From contig DXLM01000099.1 in NCBI GenBank assembly GCA_019414725.1, positions 1-8,514 of the forward strand: a stretch of DNA of 8,514 bases, in the 5' to 3' direction. The position numbers were made by a program, and so were the translations under genes. Below the pieces are notes generated by a model, which saw nothing but the letters and a program-made list of their open reading frames with translations, searched no databases and was not told the DNA's origin. Of this stretch, positions 1 to 7,204 are shown one piece after another. Numbering within the stretch: the stretch's first letter is position 1; every line of letters starts with the position of its first letter. The DNA is from Bacteroides sp. GTDB lineage: Bacteria; Bacteroidota; Bacteroidia; Bacteroidales; Bacteroidaceae.

Positions 1-1496
1 CCGATGCAAAAGTTTTGAAATATATTTTGCAATGTTTCTTCCGAGGTTATACCTCCTTCTGCAACAATCTCACTTAGTTCGTGGATACATTGTCTTAAAT
101 CCTCACTTACCAAATCTCCTGATAATTCCAATTGCAATCCTTCCTGTACTCTATGAATAGAATCCAATGCTCGTGTTAATGCTTCGTAATGGCGTACATT
201 TGTAATGATAATATCGTTTTGGTTGACTTCCGGTAAGGCAGCTGCCTGTACTAACTTCTTTTCCAGAATCGTTATATTTTCCCTTTTCTTTGCTGAGATA
301 AATAGTTTTTCCACTTTCATGTCAGCAAATATGGCTGACAACTCTTCTTTTTGTGTTGCTAGTAACAGATCTGACTTATTAAATAAAATAATCATCTTTT
401 TCCCTTCGCAGTGTGGAAGAATGTCGGCTTTTAATTCTTCGAACCGCCTTTGGGCATCTGTAGAGTCTATCATCCATAAAATGACATATGCTTGGTCCAT
501 CTTTTGGAAAGTACGTTCTATCCCTAGATTTTCTATTGTATCGTTCGTTTGGCGGATTCCAGCTGTATCAATAAATCGGAATGTGACACCTTGTAAATTG
601 ATTGTATCCTCTATTACGTCACGGGTCGTTCCATGGATATCACTGACAATGGCTTTTTCTTCATTCAGCAACGCATTCAGTAAGGTAGATTTTCCGGCAT
701 TCGTTTCTCCGATAATTGCTACAGGAATGCCATTCTTGATTGCGTTTCCTACACTGAAAGAATGAGCTAGCCGGGCAATAACTTGTTCGATATGGGTAGC
801 TAGACTGCTCAGTTCGTCACGATTGGCGAATTCTAGTTCTTCATGATCACTGAAATCCAGTTCTAATTCCATTAACGAAGTGAAATGAAGTAATTGGTTA
901 CGCAGGTTAGAAAGTTCTTTACTGAATCCTCCGCGCATCTGGCTCATGGCTAGGCGATGGGTGGAGGCAGACGATGAGGCTATCAGATCGGCAACAGCTT
1001 CGGCTTGGCTCAAGTCCATTTTTCCGTTTAGAAAAGCACGTTGGGTGTATTCACCTGGTAGAGCGGCACGACATCCATTATAGATCAGGAGTTGTATAAC
1101 TTGCTGCAGGATATAAGATGAACCGTGACACATGATTTCCGTACTGTCTTCACCGGTATAAGAATGGGGGGCGCGGAACAAGGAAATTAAAACTTCGTCA
1201 ATTACTTCTTCTGCAGAAGAAGTAATTGACGAAGTTTTTTGTAACGTTTCACTTTTTTCTTGCGGAATTTCACTCGTTTGTTGGAAAAGTGTATTATTAA
1301 TTTTTCGCTTTGGGGAACAAATCTTTCCGAAAGTAAGAGTATATGGTGCTCGTTCTGTCAGTGGCTTGCCTGTGGCGGGTGTAAATATGCGTGACGTTAT
1401 TTCAATCGCTTTTGGGCCAGATACACGAATTATTCCGATGGCTCCTCCCTGGGCGGTGGCAATGGCACAGATTGTATCTTGGTTTATCATTTTCAT
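1..1496 (-). CDS. mnmE: tRNA uridine-5-carboxymethylaminomethyl(34) synthesis GTPase MnmE (3' end cut by the window edge)
   Basis: MnmE works with MnmG in the cytoplasm to modify the wobble uridine (U34) of certain tRNAs, using a folate-derived one-carbon unit and GTP hydrolysis. Visible parts: the N-terminal folate-binding domain opens with TICAIATAQGGAIGIIRVSG and has RAPHSYTGED at about residues 108-117. The G domain has G1 GETNAGKST (263-271), G2 GTTRD (289-293), G3 DTAG (310-313), G4 NKSD (373-376) and G5 SAK (401-403). The C-terminal Cys motif reads FCIG, with Cys497, and the window ends inside the Gly codon; families end in CxGK, so only about one residue and the stop should be missing. 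The first ATG (1496) lies 4 nt after the stop of the upstream GAF gene, suggesting co-transcription; a second ATG at 1490 (MINQDT) is equally plausible. At about 500 residues it is longer than usual (around 450-465) because of a low-complexity insertion at about residues 60-95, next to a 50-bp DNA palindrome. Identity is certain; the exact start is not. Confidence 0.97.
   Translation of the reverse strand, partial: MKMINQDTICAIATAQGGAIGIIRVSGPKAIEITSRIFTPATGKPLTERAPYTLTFGKICSPKRKINNTLFQQTSEIPQEKSETLQKTSSITSSAEEVIDEVLISLFRAPHSYTGEDSTEIMCHGSSYILQQVIQLLIYNGCRAALPGEYTQRAFLNGKMDLSQAEAVADLIASSSASTHRLAMSQMRGGFSKELSNLRNQLLHFTSLMELELDFSDHEELEFANRDELSSLATHIEQVIARLAHSFSVGNAIKNGIPVAIIGETNAGKSTLLNALLNEEKAIVSDIHGTTRDVIEDTINLQGVTFRFIDTAGIRQTNDTIENLGIERTFQKMDQAYVILWMIDSTDAQRRFEELKADILPHCEGKKMIILFNKSDLLLATQKEELSAIFADMKVEKLFISAKKRENITILEKKLVQAAALPEVNQNDIIITNVRHYEALTRALDSIHRVQEGLQLELSGDLVSEDLRQCIHELSEIVAEGGITSEETLQNIFQNFCI
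1189..1238. repeat. perfect 50-bp palindrome without spacer, inside mnmE
   Basis: Every base from 1189 to 1213 pairs with its counterpart from 1238 back to 1214. This gives two 25-nt arms that meet at CTGCAG (1211-1216) with no loop. The first bases outside (1188 and 1239) no longer pair. It encodes MnmE residues 87-103 (KTSSITSSAEEVIDEVL) in frame. The arm coding for EEVIDEVL corresponds to conserved family sequence, so the other arm looks like its reverse-complement copy. In mRNA it could fold into a very stable hairpin, and in DNA into a cruciform. Confidence 0.97.
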
Positions 1497-1500
1497 TTGG

Positions 1501-1986
1501 TTAATAATATAATGTTTTAGCTACAATGGCTGTTACTTCTTCTAAATAACGGCGGTCTGTTTCATCAAAAAAGTTTAATAGATTACTGTCAATATCCAAT
1601 ACTCCCTTTACTTGTCCATTAGCAAGAATAGGAACAACAATTTCGGAGCGGGAAAGAGAACTGCAGGCTATATGTCCGGGGAATTGTTCTACATTGGGCA
1701 CTATCAAGGTTCGAGCTTCTGCCCATGAGGTTCCACATACTCCCTTTCCTTTATGGATGCGATAACAGGCGGTGCTTCCCTGAAAAGGTCCTAAAATAAG
1801 TTGGTTGTCTTTAACCAGATAGAAACCTACCCAAAAAAAGCCGAAGGCTTCCCGAAGAGCAGCAGCAGTATTAGCCAAAACACTTATTTCTTCTTTTTCA
1901 TCTGATATTAAAAGTTCAAACTGAGGGAGGAAAAGACGGTAACGTTCTACTTTATTACTAGTTGTTTGTTTGAAACTGGTTTCCAT
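1501..1986 (-). CDS. msrC: GAF-domain free methionine-(R)-sulfoxide reductase (fRMsr)
   Basis: This enzyme reduces free L-methionine-(R)-sulfoxide back to methionine, a cytosolic repair of oxidised methionine that uses a thiol relay. The protein is a single GAF domain. The family signature is clear: FGFFWVGFYL, LGPFQG, GKGVCG, FPGHIACSS, SRSEIVVP and GVLDIDS. All three cysteines expected for the active site and relay are present: Cys74 (TACYRI), Cys84 (GVCG) and Cys108 (HIAC), counted from the start chosen here. That start, the ATG at 1986 (METSFKQT), gives 161 residues, close to the E. coli family member. An in-frame ATG at 2013 would add MSPHKTNKN, which does not look family-like and falls inside an inverted repeat. 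The stop is 4 nt before mnmE, so the two are probably co-transcribed. Function is well supported by motifs; the start is less sure. Confidence 0.92.
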   Translation of the reverse strand: METSFKQTTSNKVERYRLFLPQFELLISDEKEEISVLANTAAALREAFGFFWVGFYLVKDNQLILGPFQGSTACYRIHKGKGVCGTSWAEARTLIVPNVEQFPGHIACSSLSRSEIVVPILANGQVKGVLDIDSNLLNFFDETDRRYLEEVTAIVAKTLYY

Positions 1987-2004
1987 ATTTTTATTTGTTT
2001 TATG

Positions 2005-2061
2005 AGGGGACATCTTGTTGTTTTTTTACAAAAAATGGTCTTCTATGAAGCGATGTCCCCT
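2005..2061 (-). promoter_or_regulatory. 10-bp inverted repeat in the leader of the fRMsr gene
   Basis: AGGGGACATC at 2005-2014 is the exact reverse complement of GATGTCCCCT at 2052-2061, with 37 bases between. In the leftward transcript this would form a GC-rich 10-bp stem whose 3' arm contains the in-frame ATG at 2013-2011, about 18 nt ahead of the ATG at 1986. It could be a leader stem-loop controlling initiation, or a protein-binding site. No exact TAnnTTTG box was found in the 2014-2195 gap. Role is inferred only. Confidence 0.4.
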
Positions 2062-2195
2062 GTTAGGTAAAAAGAGTTGGCTTATTCTGTAAAAAATCTG
2101 TTTATGCCAATCTTCTTCTGGATGATAATAAGAATAAGTCTTGATAGATGATCCGGTGAATCTTATCCATATTATATAGACAACTAAATTGGGAA

Positions 2196-3074
2196 TTATA
2201 TTCTTTCCAAGACTTTTTCTATCAAACCATCAATAGAGTTTTTATAGCCGGTATTGGCTTCCTTTATTAGTCGGTTGGCAATCACCATACATACAGTCAT
2301 GGCTTTGTGTCCCATCAGGCGTGCTAATCCGGCAAGGGCGGAACTTTCCATTTCAAAGTTAGTGATGCGATAGTCATTGTATTCAAATTTCTCAATCTTT
2401 TCATTCTGTTTAGGATCGGCCAATGGGATACGGAGTTCTCGTCCTTGCGGACCAAAGAAACCTCCTGCGGCGATAGTTACGCCACGGACCATATCATTTT
2501 GCGCAATGCGGTCTATTAATTCCCGGTCGGCATCAATAACGTATGGGTGGGCGATGCATACATTACCTTCCCACCCCATGTAATCTATAAAAGCTTGTTC
2601 TAATTTCAGATCGCAAACCTCATTGCGTCCGGCGTAGAAATTAAGCAGTCCGTCAAAACCGATAGACTTTTCAGAACAAACATAGGTACCAACAGGAGTA
2701 TAAGGCTGTAATCCGCCACATGTACCGATACGTACTAATTCCAATTGGCGCAAGTGGTCTTTTTCATAACGGGTATTGAAATCAATATTGGCCAAAGCAT
2801 CTAATTCATTCATCACAATGTCTATATTGTCACAACCTATACCGGTGGAAACTACGGTGAGACGTTTTCCTTTATAAGTACCGGTAATGGTCTTGAACTC
2901 ACGGCTTTCTATTTCACATTCTTTAGTATCGAAATGAGAAGCTACTAATGCTACACGCCCGGGGTCACCTACTAGAATTATTTTATTTGCCAACTGTTCA
3001 GGTTTGATATGAAGGTGGAAGATAGAGCCGTCGGGATTGATAATCAACTCAGATTCTGCATAATATTTTTTCAT
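2196..3074 (-). CDS. udp: nucleoside phosphorylase, uridine phosphorylase type
   Basis: Members of this PNP/UDP family split nucleosides with phosphate into the free base and (deoxy)ribose-1-phosphate, here probably uridine to uracil in cytosolic pyrimidine salvage. Visible motifs are the phosphate-binding GDPGR (36-40), STGIGCDNIDIV (76-87), RIGTCGG (115-121), FFGPQGR (206-212) and NFEMESSALAGLA (239-251). Gln210 and Arg212 match the Gln/Arg pair that holds uracil in uridine phosphorylases, and Glu241-Met242-Glu243 match the ribose-binding EME segment. These residues favour uridine over purine specificity. At 292 residues it is about 40 longer than the E. coli enzyme and closer to the longer eukaryote-like forms. 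It stands alone, with gaps of 193 and 209 bases to floA and the fRMsr gene. Family certain, substrate probable. Confidence 0.9.
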   Translation of the reverse strand: MKKYYAESELIINPDGSIFHLHIKPEQLANKIILVGDPGRVALVASHFDTKECEIESREFKTITGTYKGKRLTVVSTGIGCDNIDIVMNELDALANIDFNTRYEKDHLRQLELVRIGTCGGLQPYTPVGTYVCSEKSIGFDGLLNFYAGRNEVCDLKLEQAFIDYMGWEGNVCIAHPYVIDADRELIDRIAQNDMVRGVTIAAGGFFGPQGRELRIPLADPKQNEKIEKFEYNDYRITNFEMESSALAGLARLMGHKAMTVCMVIANRLIKEANTGYKNSIDGLIEKVLERI

Positions 3075-3267
3075 AATCTTTATTTTTGTGGTTAATGGCC
3101 AGTATAATTAATGTTATATTTCTTGTCTTTTTAATGAGTATGCAAACAGATTATTTCCTGGATGTAGATGTTACGGATTTATAAACTTTCATTGATATTA
3201 GCATTATCAAGAGAAAAGCAGTTCCATTCGCATCCAAGAAAAATATATTAATCGTTGAATACTAGTT

Positions 3268-4266
3268 TTATTTACTTAATGGCTCATTACCGAAAGTTGT
3301 TTCGGGTTTTGCAATATTTTCACGCATGGAGGTATCTGCTTGTATATTCTTCATGCGGTAATAGTCCATAATACCTAGGTTGCCACTACGGAATGCTTCC
3401 GCCATGGCCTTGGGTACTTCGGCCTCTGCCTGAATTACATTCGCGCGTGCCTCTTCTGCTTTGGCTTTCATTTCCTGTTCCAAGGCGACGGCCATTGCAC
3501 GGCGTTCTTCTGCTTTGGCTTGTGCAATATTCTTGTCGGCATTGGCCTGGTCTATTTGTAAAGCAGCTCCAATATTTCTGCCTATATCAATATCAGCTAT
3601 ATCAATAGACAGGATTTCGAAAGCCGTACCGGCATCTAAGCCCTTGCGGAGTACTAATTTAGAGATAGAATCAGGATTTTCCAATACGGATTTGTGATTT
3701 TCGGACGATCCGATAGAGGACACGATACCTTCACCAACACGTGCTAGAATCGTGTCTTCTCCGGCACCTCCTACTAATTGGCGGATATTGGCGCGTACGG
3801 TGACACGAGCTTTAGCTATAAGCTGTATGCCGTCTTTGGCTACAGCGGTAACGGGAGGGGTGTCAATAACCTTAGGGTTCACTGACATTTGCACGGCTTC
3901 GAATACGTCACGACCGGCTAGGTCAATACCAGTTGCCATTTGGAAAGACAGTTCGATATTGGCTTTGGACGCGGATACTAGTGCGTGCACTACTTTTTCC
4001 ACATGCCCGCCTGCCATATAATGAGCTTCCAATTCATCTCGGGTTATGTTGCTTAAGCCGGCTTTGTGTGCTTCAATCATTGCCGGGACAATGACATAAG
4101 GAGGGACATTACGGATGCGCATTAAGAATAATTGCACCAATGAGATGCGTACCCCCGAAACTTTGGCAGACAGCCAGAGGAAAAATGGCACATAATGAAA
4201 GAATAGTACCACGAAAATAATTCCACCTCCTATAAGGATGAAAGGAAGATAGTTGGGTTCGATCAT
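3268..4266 (-). CDS. floA: flotillin-like protein FloA
   Basis: FloA is a membrane-anchored scaffold of the SPFH/flotillin type that forms patches (functional membrane microdomains) and influences membrane fluidity and membrane protein complexes. The 332-residue length is typical. A short N-terminal hydrophobic hairpin (about residues 7-32, FILIGGGIIFVVLFFHYVPF) is followed by the characteristic SLVQLFLMRIRNVPP (42-56), then the SPFH-like core, then an Ala/Glu-rich helical segment (about 240-295, with repeated AKAEE/AEAE patterns) that drives oligomerisation in flotillins. The tail GNLGIMDYYRMKNIQADT is a family hallmark. It lies 145 bases downstream of the NfeD-type gene, the pairing also seen in Bacillus yqeZ-floA (yqfA). 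The start at 4266 gives MIEPNYLP, directly before the membrane segment. Identity is firm; its role in Bacteroidales is inferred from homologues. Confidence 0.95.
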   Translation of the reverse strand: MIEPNYLPFILIGGGIIFVVLFFHYVPFFLWLSAKVSGVRISLVQLFLMRIRNVPPYVIVPAMIEAHKAGLSNITRDELEAHYMAGGHVEKVVHALVSASKANIELSFQMATGIDLAGRDVFEAVQMSVNPKVIDTPPVTAVAKDGIQLIAKARVTVRANIRQLVGGAGEDTILARVGEGIVSSIGSSENHKSVLENPDSISKLVLRKGLDAGTAFEILSIDIADIDIGRNIGAALQIDQANADKNIAQAKAEERRAMAVALEQEMKAKAEEARANVIQAEAEVPKAMAEAFRSGNLGIMDYYRMKNIQADTSMRENIAKPETTFGNEPLSK

Positions 4267-4341
4267 AATAATCAGTTGTTTAAAAGTAAATATTTATATT
4301 TGAACAGCTCAATATCAAGTTTTTGCTGTTTTCACTATTGT

Positions 4342-4369
4342 CTAAAATATGCTTGAATGAGAATGTCAA
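4342..4369 (-). promoter_or_regulatory. possible promoter in front of floA
   Basis: On the leftward strand, TATTTTAG (4349 to 4342) matches the Bacteroidota -7 box TAnnTTTG at all but one fixed position. A TTG (4369 to 4367, within TTGACA) begins 20 nt upstream, a suitable place for the -33 element. It would let floA be transcribed separately from the NfeD-type gene, with a leader of roughly 70 nt. One mismatch in AT-rich DNA makes this tentative. Confidence 0.3.
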
Positions 4370-4411
4370 TCAAGAAACCTGATAAATTCGTATTTGTAAG
4401 TCATTTCTCTA

Positions 4412-4882
4412 TCATTGGTTGAATTTGCGTACAATCACCGTTCCTTCAACCATTCTTTCTACATAAATGGGAGTATTCTCATCAATCAAACCATCGGCAG
4501 AGCGCACTTCGATGATGTGTCCGTTAAAGTTTGCATTGCCTATCAGTGCAAGGCGGGTTATTGCTATGCCTTTGTCTCCGATGCGGATATGGGTTCCTTT
4601 TAGGGGATCGATTTTATAATCCAGTGTTTTCTTCAAAGAAAGCTTGTCCATGGTTTTTGAGTGCATAAACCAAACGATAATGGCTATGCAACTTAGGACG
4701 GATGCTATTAAAGTAATGAATCCTGCTATCGGTCCTAATGTGTCGAAAGCGTAATAGTTGGCATATAGCAGGCAGATGGCTGATGCTATTCCGGCTATAC
4801 TGATGCCGGGAATAAGGAAAACCTCTACAATAAAGAGAAGTAGTCCTGCCAAGATGAGCGATACGATAATAAATACTTCCAT
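4412..4882 (-). CDS. short NfeD-type membrane protein (partner of flotillin)
   Basis: NfeD-family proteins are encoded beside flotillin/stomatin genes and are thought to assist the SPFH protein at the membrane. This 156-residue protein is the short form: no serine-protease (ClpP-like) domain is present. It has three hydrophobic segments (about 3-22, 26-46 and 51-72), then a soluble C-terminal domain (about 90-156) that fits the OB-fold of NfeD, with GDKGIAITRL, NFNGHIIEVRS and a closing VEGTVIVRKF. The first membrane pair carries the typical VEVFLIPGISIAGI. It starts 13 nt after the TPR/PD40 gene stop, and floA follows, so TPR-nfeD-floA probably forms one transcription unit. Family call is strong from motifs and context; biochemical role is inferred. 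Confidence 0.88.
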   Translation of the reverse strand: MEVFIIVSLILAGLLLFIVEVFLIPGISIAGIASAICLLYANYYAFDTLGPIAGFITLIASVLSCIAIIVWFMHSKTMDKLSLKKTLDYKIDPLKGTHIRIGDKGIAITRLALIGNANFNGHIIEVRSADGLIDENTPIYVERMVEGTVIVRKFNQ

Positions 4883-4895
4883 AAATATCTTTGTA

Positions 4896-6305
4896 TTAGT
4901 GTTTCAACTTCTTTATTTCTTCGTTGCGGACACTGATATCCAGTTGGGCCATTTCTTTCAGAAGTTGTTCAGTACGTTTTTCCAATTCCAAAATGGCGGG
5001 TGTCAGATTCTTCTTTCGTGCACTGTTCCCTTGGGCATATTGTTCGCGCTTGTCATCCAAATTTTTCTTCAGGTTGTCATAATCCTTCTGCTTTTGTATT
5101 CTTTGCTGGTAAAGTTTGCGTGCTTCGGCAGAGCGGAAGTCGTTCAATGTGTGGTAAACGGCAGAATCATCTATTATCAAGGTGAAGTCTTTTTGTTGTT
5201 CTCCGGATTCTTTGGCATACATTATGGCTGCCAGGCGTTGCTTGCCGGTTCGTACTTTCTCTTCATCTTTCCAAGTAGTACGGATAGAGCGCAGGCTGGC
5301 TGCATTTATGATGATCTGTTCGTCTGTACTTTCATAATTGTATACTTCTTTTGAAGAGTTCGGTACAAACACATAGATACAGACTTTGTTATCAGGCTGA
5401 TAGCGGTCTGAAGCAAACCAGCCGATATTGTTGAATTCATCAATGGCATACATATAGTCATTGGCGGGAGAGTTAAATGGCATTCCTATATTATCGGGAC
5501 GAAGATAATTGCTATTTTCCGAATCATAGCGAGTTACAAAAATATCGTATCCTCCCAAAGAGCCTTCTCCATCCGATGCATAATACAAGGTAATGCCATC
5601 TGACATTAAGAAGGGATAGTTTACATTTCCCTGTTCATTAAGGGACGTGAGGGGTTCGGGCTCGCTCCAGCCGTCCAACAGACGGATACGGGAGTACAGT
5701 TGCATCTTGCCGTCTGTGCTTTGGTTTCCGTAGAGTACTTTATTGCCCATTTCGGTCTGATAGACAGTCCCGGATATGGCAGGATCGTGATAGAGTGCCC
5801 CCGATTCTCTACTGATTTTATATGCTTTTAGAAAATCATTTTTATCGACTACAAAGCTGTCTATTACAGTAATGTTTTCCACTCCTTTTATCATACGGGC
5901 TGCTTGCTTTATTTGTTCCAGCTCTGCTTCAGCCATTTCGGTAGGGCGTTTTTTCTTTTCCAACCATTCTATGTGTTGTTCGTAGTTATCTACGGCATCG
6001 TCAAACCGATAGATGTCATAATATAGTTTTCCTAAGTAGCGGTATGCGTCAATGACTTTGCGGGCGGCGCTTTTTTCAAGGTAGGGCTGTGCTTCTTTTT
6101 TTTCTCCTGTTTCATAACAACATGCGCCATACCAATAATTATAATTGGCGTTAGAAGGGGCTTGTTTTACCAGCTTTTGGAAAGCAGGTTTGGCTTGTTC
6201 AAATTCTCCGTTCAGGAAAAGTTGTTTGGCTTGCGCCAAGCTTTGTGCCGCAGCATTGCCTGCGCAGCATAAAGTAAATAAACCAATGATATATTTTTTG
6301 TACAT
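4896..6305 (-). CDS. secreted TPR and PD40 (WD40-like propeller) protein
   Basis: No specific named gene is recognised. The protein (469 residues from the ATG at 6305) begins with a signal peptide, MYKKYIIGLFTLCCAGNAAA, with likely cleavage before Gln21. This places it in the periplasm or at the outer membrane; the CC pair lacks a good lipobox. Residues about 23-130 form TPR-like helical repeats (NGEFEQAKPAFQKL, YGACCYETGEKKEAQPYL, YRYLGKLYYDIYRFDDAVDNY). Residues about 165-315 resemble PD40 propeller blades (YPFLMSDGITLYYASDGEG, GGYDIF, NIGMPFNSPANDYMY, GWFASDR), and residues about 385-469 are a charged coiled coil. TPR plus PD40 occurs in Bacteroidetes envelope proteins such as PorE-like ones, but the OmpA domain is absent here. 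The longer frame opening at 6338 uses TTG and overlaps the promoter box, so 6305 is the better start. It leads the nfeD-floA cluster, hinting at an envelope role. Confidence 0.85.
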   Translation of the reverse strand: MYKKYIIGLFTLCCAGNAAAQSLAQAKQLFLNGEFEQAKPAFQKLVKQAPSNANYNYWYGACCYETGEKKEAQPYLEKSAARKVIDAYRYLGKLYYDIYRFDDAVDNYEQHIEWLEKKKRPTEMAEAELEQIKQAARMIKGVENITVIDSFVVDKNDFLKAYKISRESGALYHDPAISGTVYQTEMGNKVLYGNQSTDGKMQLYSRIRLLDGWSEPEPLTSLNEQGNVNYPFLMSDGITLYYASDGEGSLGGYDIFVTRYDSENSNYLRPDNIGMPFNSPANDYMYAIDEFNNIGWFASDRYQPDNKVCIYVFVPNSSKEVYNYESTDEQIIINAASLRSIRTTWKDEEKVRTGKQRLAAIMYAKESGEQQKDFTLIIDDSAVYHTLNDFRSAEARKLYQQRIQKQKDYDNLKKNLDDKREQYAQGNSARKKNLTPAILELEKRTEQLLKEMAQLDISVRNEEIKKLKH

Positions 6306-6335
6306 AGTTAGTTTATAATCCGTATTATTTAGATT

Positions 6336-6343
6336 CAAAAATA
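6336..6343 (-). promoter_or_regulatory. -7 promoter box for the TPR/PD40-nfeD-floA unit
   Basis: The leftward strand reads TATTTTTG, an exact match to the Bacteroidota -7 box TAnnTTTG. Transcription would start near 6330, about 25 nt before the ATG at 6305, a normal leader length. I see no clear -33 TTG at the usual distance, which is common for weaker promoters. Confidence 0.55.
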
Positions 6344-6417
6344 CAAATATTAATTGGATTTCTCATGCTTTACATAATTCTATTTTGTTAAATCTTCCAT
6401 AAATCATTCTTTTCATG

Positions 6418-6425
6418 TACTTTTG
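6418..6425 (+). promoter_or_regulatory. -7 promoter box for ttcA
   Basis: TACTTTTG exactly fits the Bacteroidota -7 consensus TAnnTTTG. It lies 23 nt before the ATG at 6449, giving a short leader. No convincing -33 element is seen around 6395-6400 (TTCC only). Together with the leftward box at 6336-6343 it defines a compact divergent promoter region. Confidence 0.55.
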
Positions 6426-6448
6426 TGCCCTATTTTTAAAGAAGATGT

Positions 6449-7204
6449 ATGGCACAATTTACGGAAGACGAGAAAATAATGCGAAGGTTGGAGCAACGCT
6501 TTAACAAGGGGGTGGTAAAGTATCGCTTGATTGAGGATGGTGATAAAATTTTGATAGGTCTTTCTGGTGGGAAGGATTCTTTGGCTCTGTTGGAGCTATT
6601 GGCAAGGCGTTCACGTATTTTGAAACCGAAATTTACAGTGATAGCTGTGCATGTAGGCATGACAAATATTCCTTATCAATCTGATTTGGAATATCTGAAA
6701 GGCTACTCAGAGGATTTAGGGGTGCCGTTTGTGCATTATGAAACTTTTTTTGATCCGAGTACCGACACTCGGAAGTCTCCTTGTTTCCTTTGTTCTTGGA
6801 ATCGGAGAAAAGCTTTGTTCACGGTGGCAAAGGAGCAGGGGTGCAATAAGATTGCTTTAGGACATCATATGGATGATATCTTGGAAACTTTGTTGATGAA
6901 TATTACTTTTCAGGGAGCGTTCAGTACAATGCCTCCTAAATTAGTGATGCGTAAATTTGAGATGACAATTATTCGTCCGATGTGCTTGGTACATGAAGCG
7001 GATTTAATTGAAATGGCACGTATCCGCGGTTTTCGTAAACAGATCAAAGATTGTCCTTATGAAAGTTTGTCGAATCGTTCAAATATGAAAGAGGTTTTAT
7101 ATTCTCTAGAAAAAATGAATCCTGAAGCACGGTATAGTTTGTGGAAATGCATGACAAATATTCAGGAAGAATTGTTGCCTGGGATGAATGAACACGATTT
7201 ATAG
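6449..7204 (+). CDS. ttcA: TtcA-family tRNA 2-thiocytidine synthetase (PP-loop ATPase)
   Basis: TtcA adenylates cytidine 32 of certain tRNAs and inserts sulfur using an iron-sulfur cluster, in the cytoplasm. The ATP-binding PP-loop is SGGKDS (39-44). The family CxxC is at Cys112 and Cys115 (SPCFLCSWNRRKALF), and GHHMDDILETLLMN (138-151) is the second conserved motif. Cys202 (IKDCPYE) is a plausible third cluster ligand. At 251 residues it is shorter than the E. coli protein (about 310), mainly at the C-terminus; compact TtcA-like proteins of this size occur in Bacteroidetes. The start ATG at 6449 follows an exact -7 box, and no other gene follows closely, so it is probably monocistronic. Family certain; thiolation of C32 rather than another tRNA base is probable. 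Confidence 0.9.
   Translation: MAQFTEDEKIMRRLEQRFNKGVVKYRLIEDGDKILIGLSGGKDSLALLELLARRSRILKPKFTVIAVHVGMTNIPYQSDLEYLKGYSEDLGVPFVHYETFFDPSTDTRKSPCFLCSWNRRKALFTVAKEQGCNKIALGHHMDDILETLLMNITFQGAFSTMPPKLVMRKFEMTIIRPMCLVHEADLIEMARIRGFRKQIKDCPYESLSNRSNMKEVLYSLEKMNPEARYSLWKCMTNIQEELLPGMNEHDL

Noticed and set aside
205..765. 186-codon rightward open frame
   Set aside because: It lies antisense to the mnmE G domain, which is unambiguous on the other strand; its protein is low-quality, serine/phenylalanine-rich shadow sequence.
3081..3088. Rightward TATTTTTG box
   Set aside because: It matches TAnnTTTG but no rightward gene lies downstream; AT-rich spacers give such matches by chance.
3192..3210. Hairpin TTGATA...TATCAA downstream of floA
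   Set aside because: Only six pairs, all but one of them A-T, and no T-run follows on the leftward strand, so it is not a supportable terminator.
4758..5354. 198-codon rightward open frame with hydrophobic stretches
   Set aside because: It is antisense to nfeD and the 3' end of the TPR/PD40 gene, both supported by domains; the hydrophobicity is a mirror of their codons.
6306..6338. Upstream extension of the TPR/PD40 gene starting at 6338
   Set aside because: The start codon there would be TTG, the added residues disrupt the signal peptide layout, and an exact -7 box covers the codon.
6436..6660. 74-codon leftward open frame
   Set aside because: It overlaps the 5' end of ttcA antisense and runs through its PP-loop codons; no independent support.
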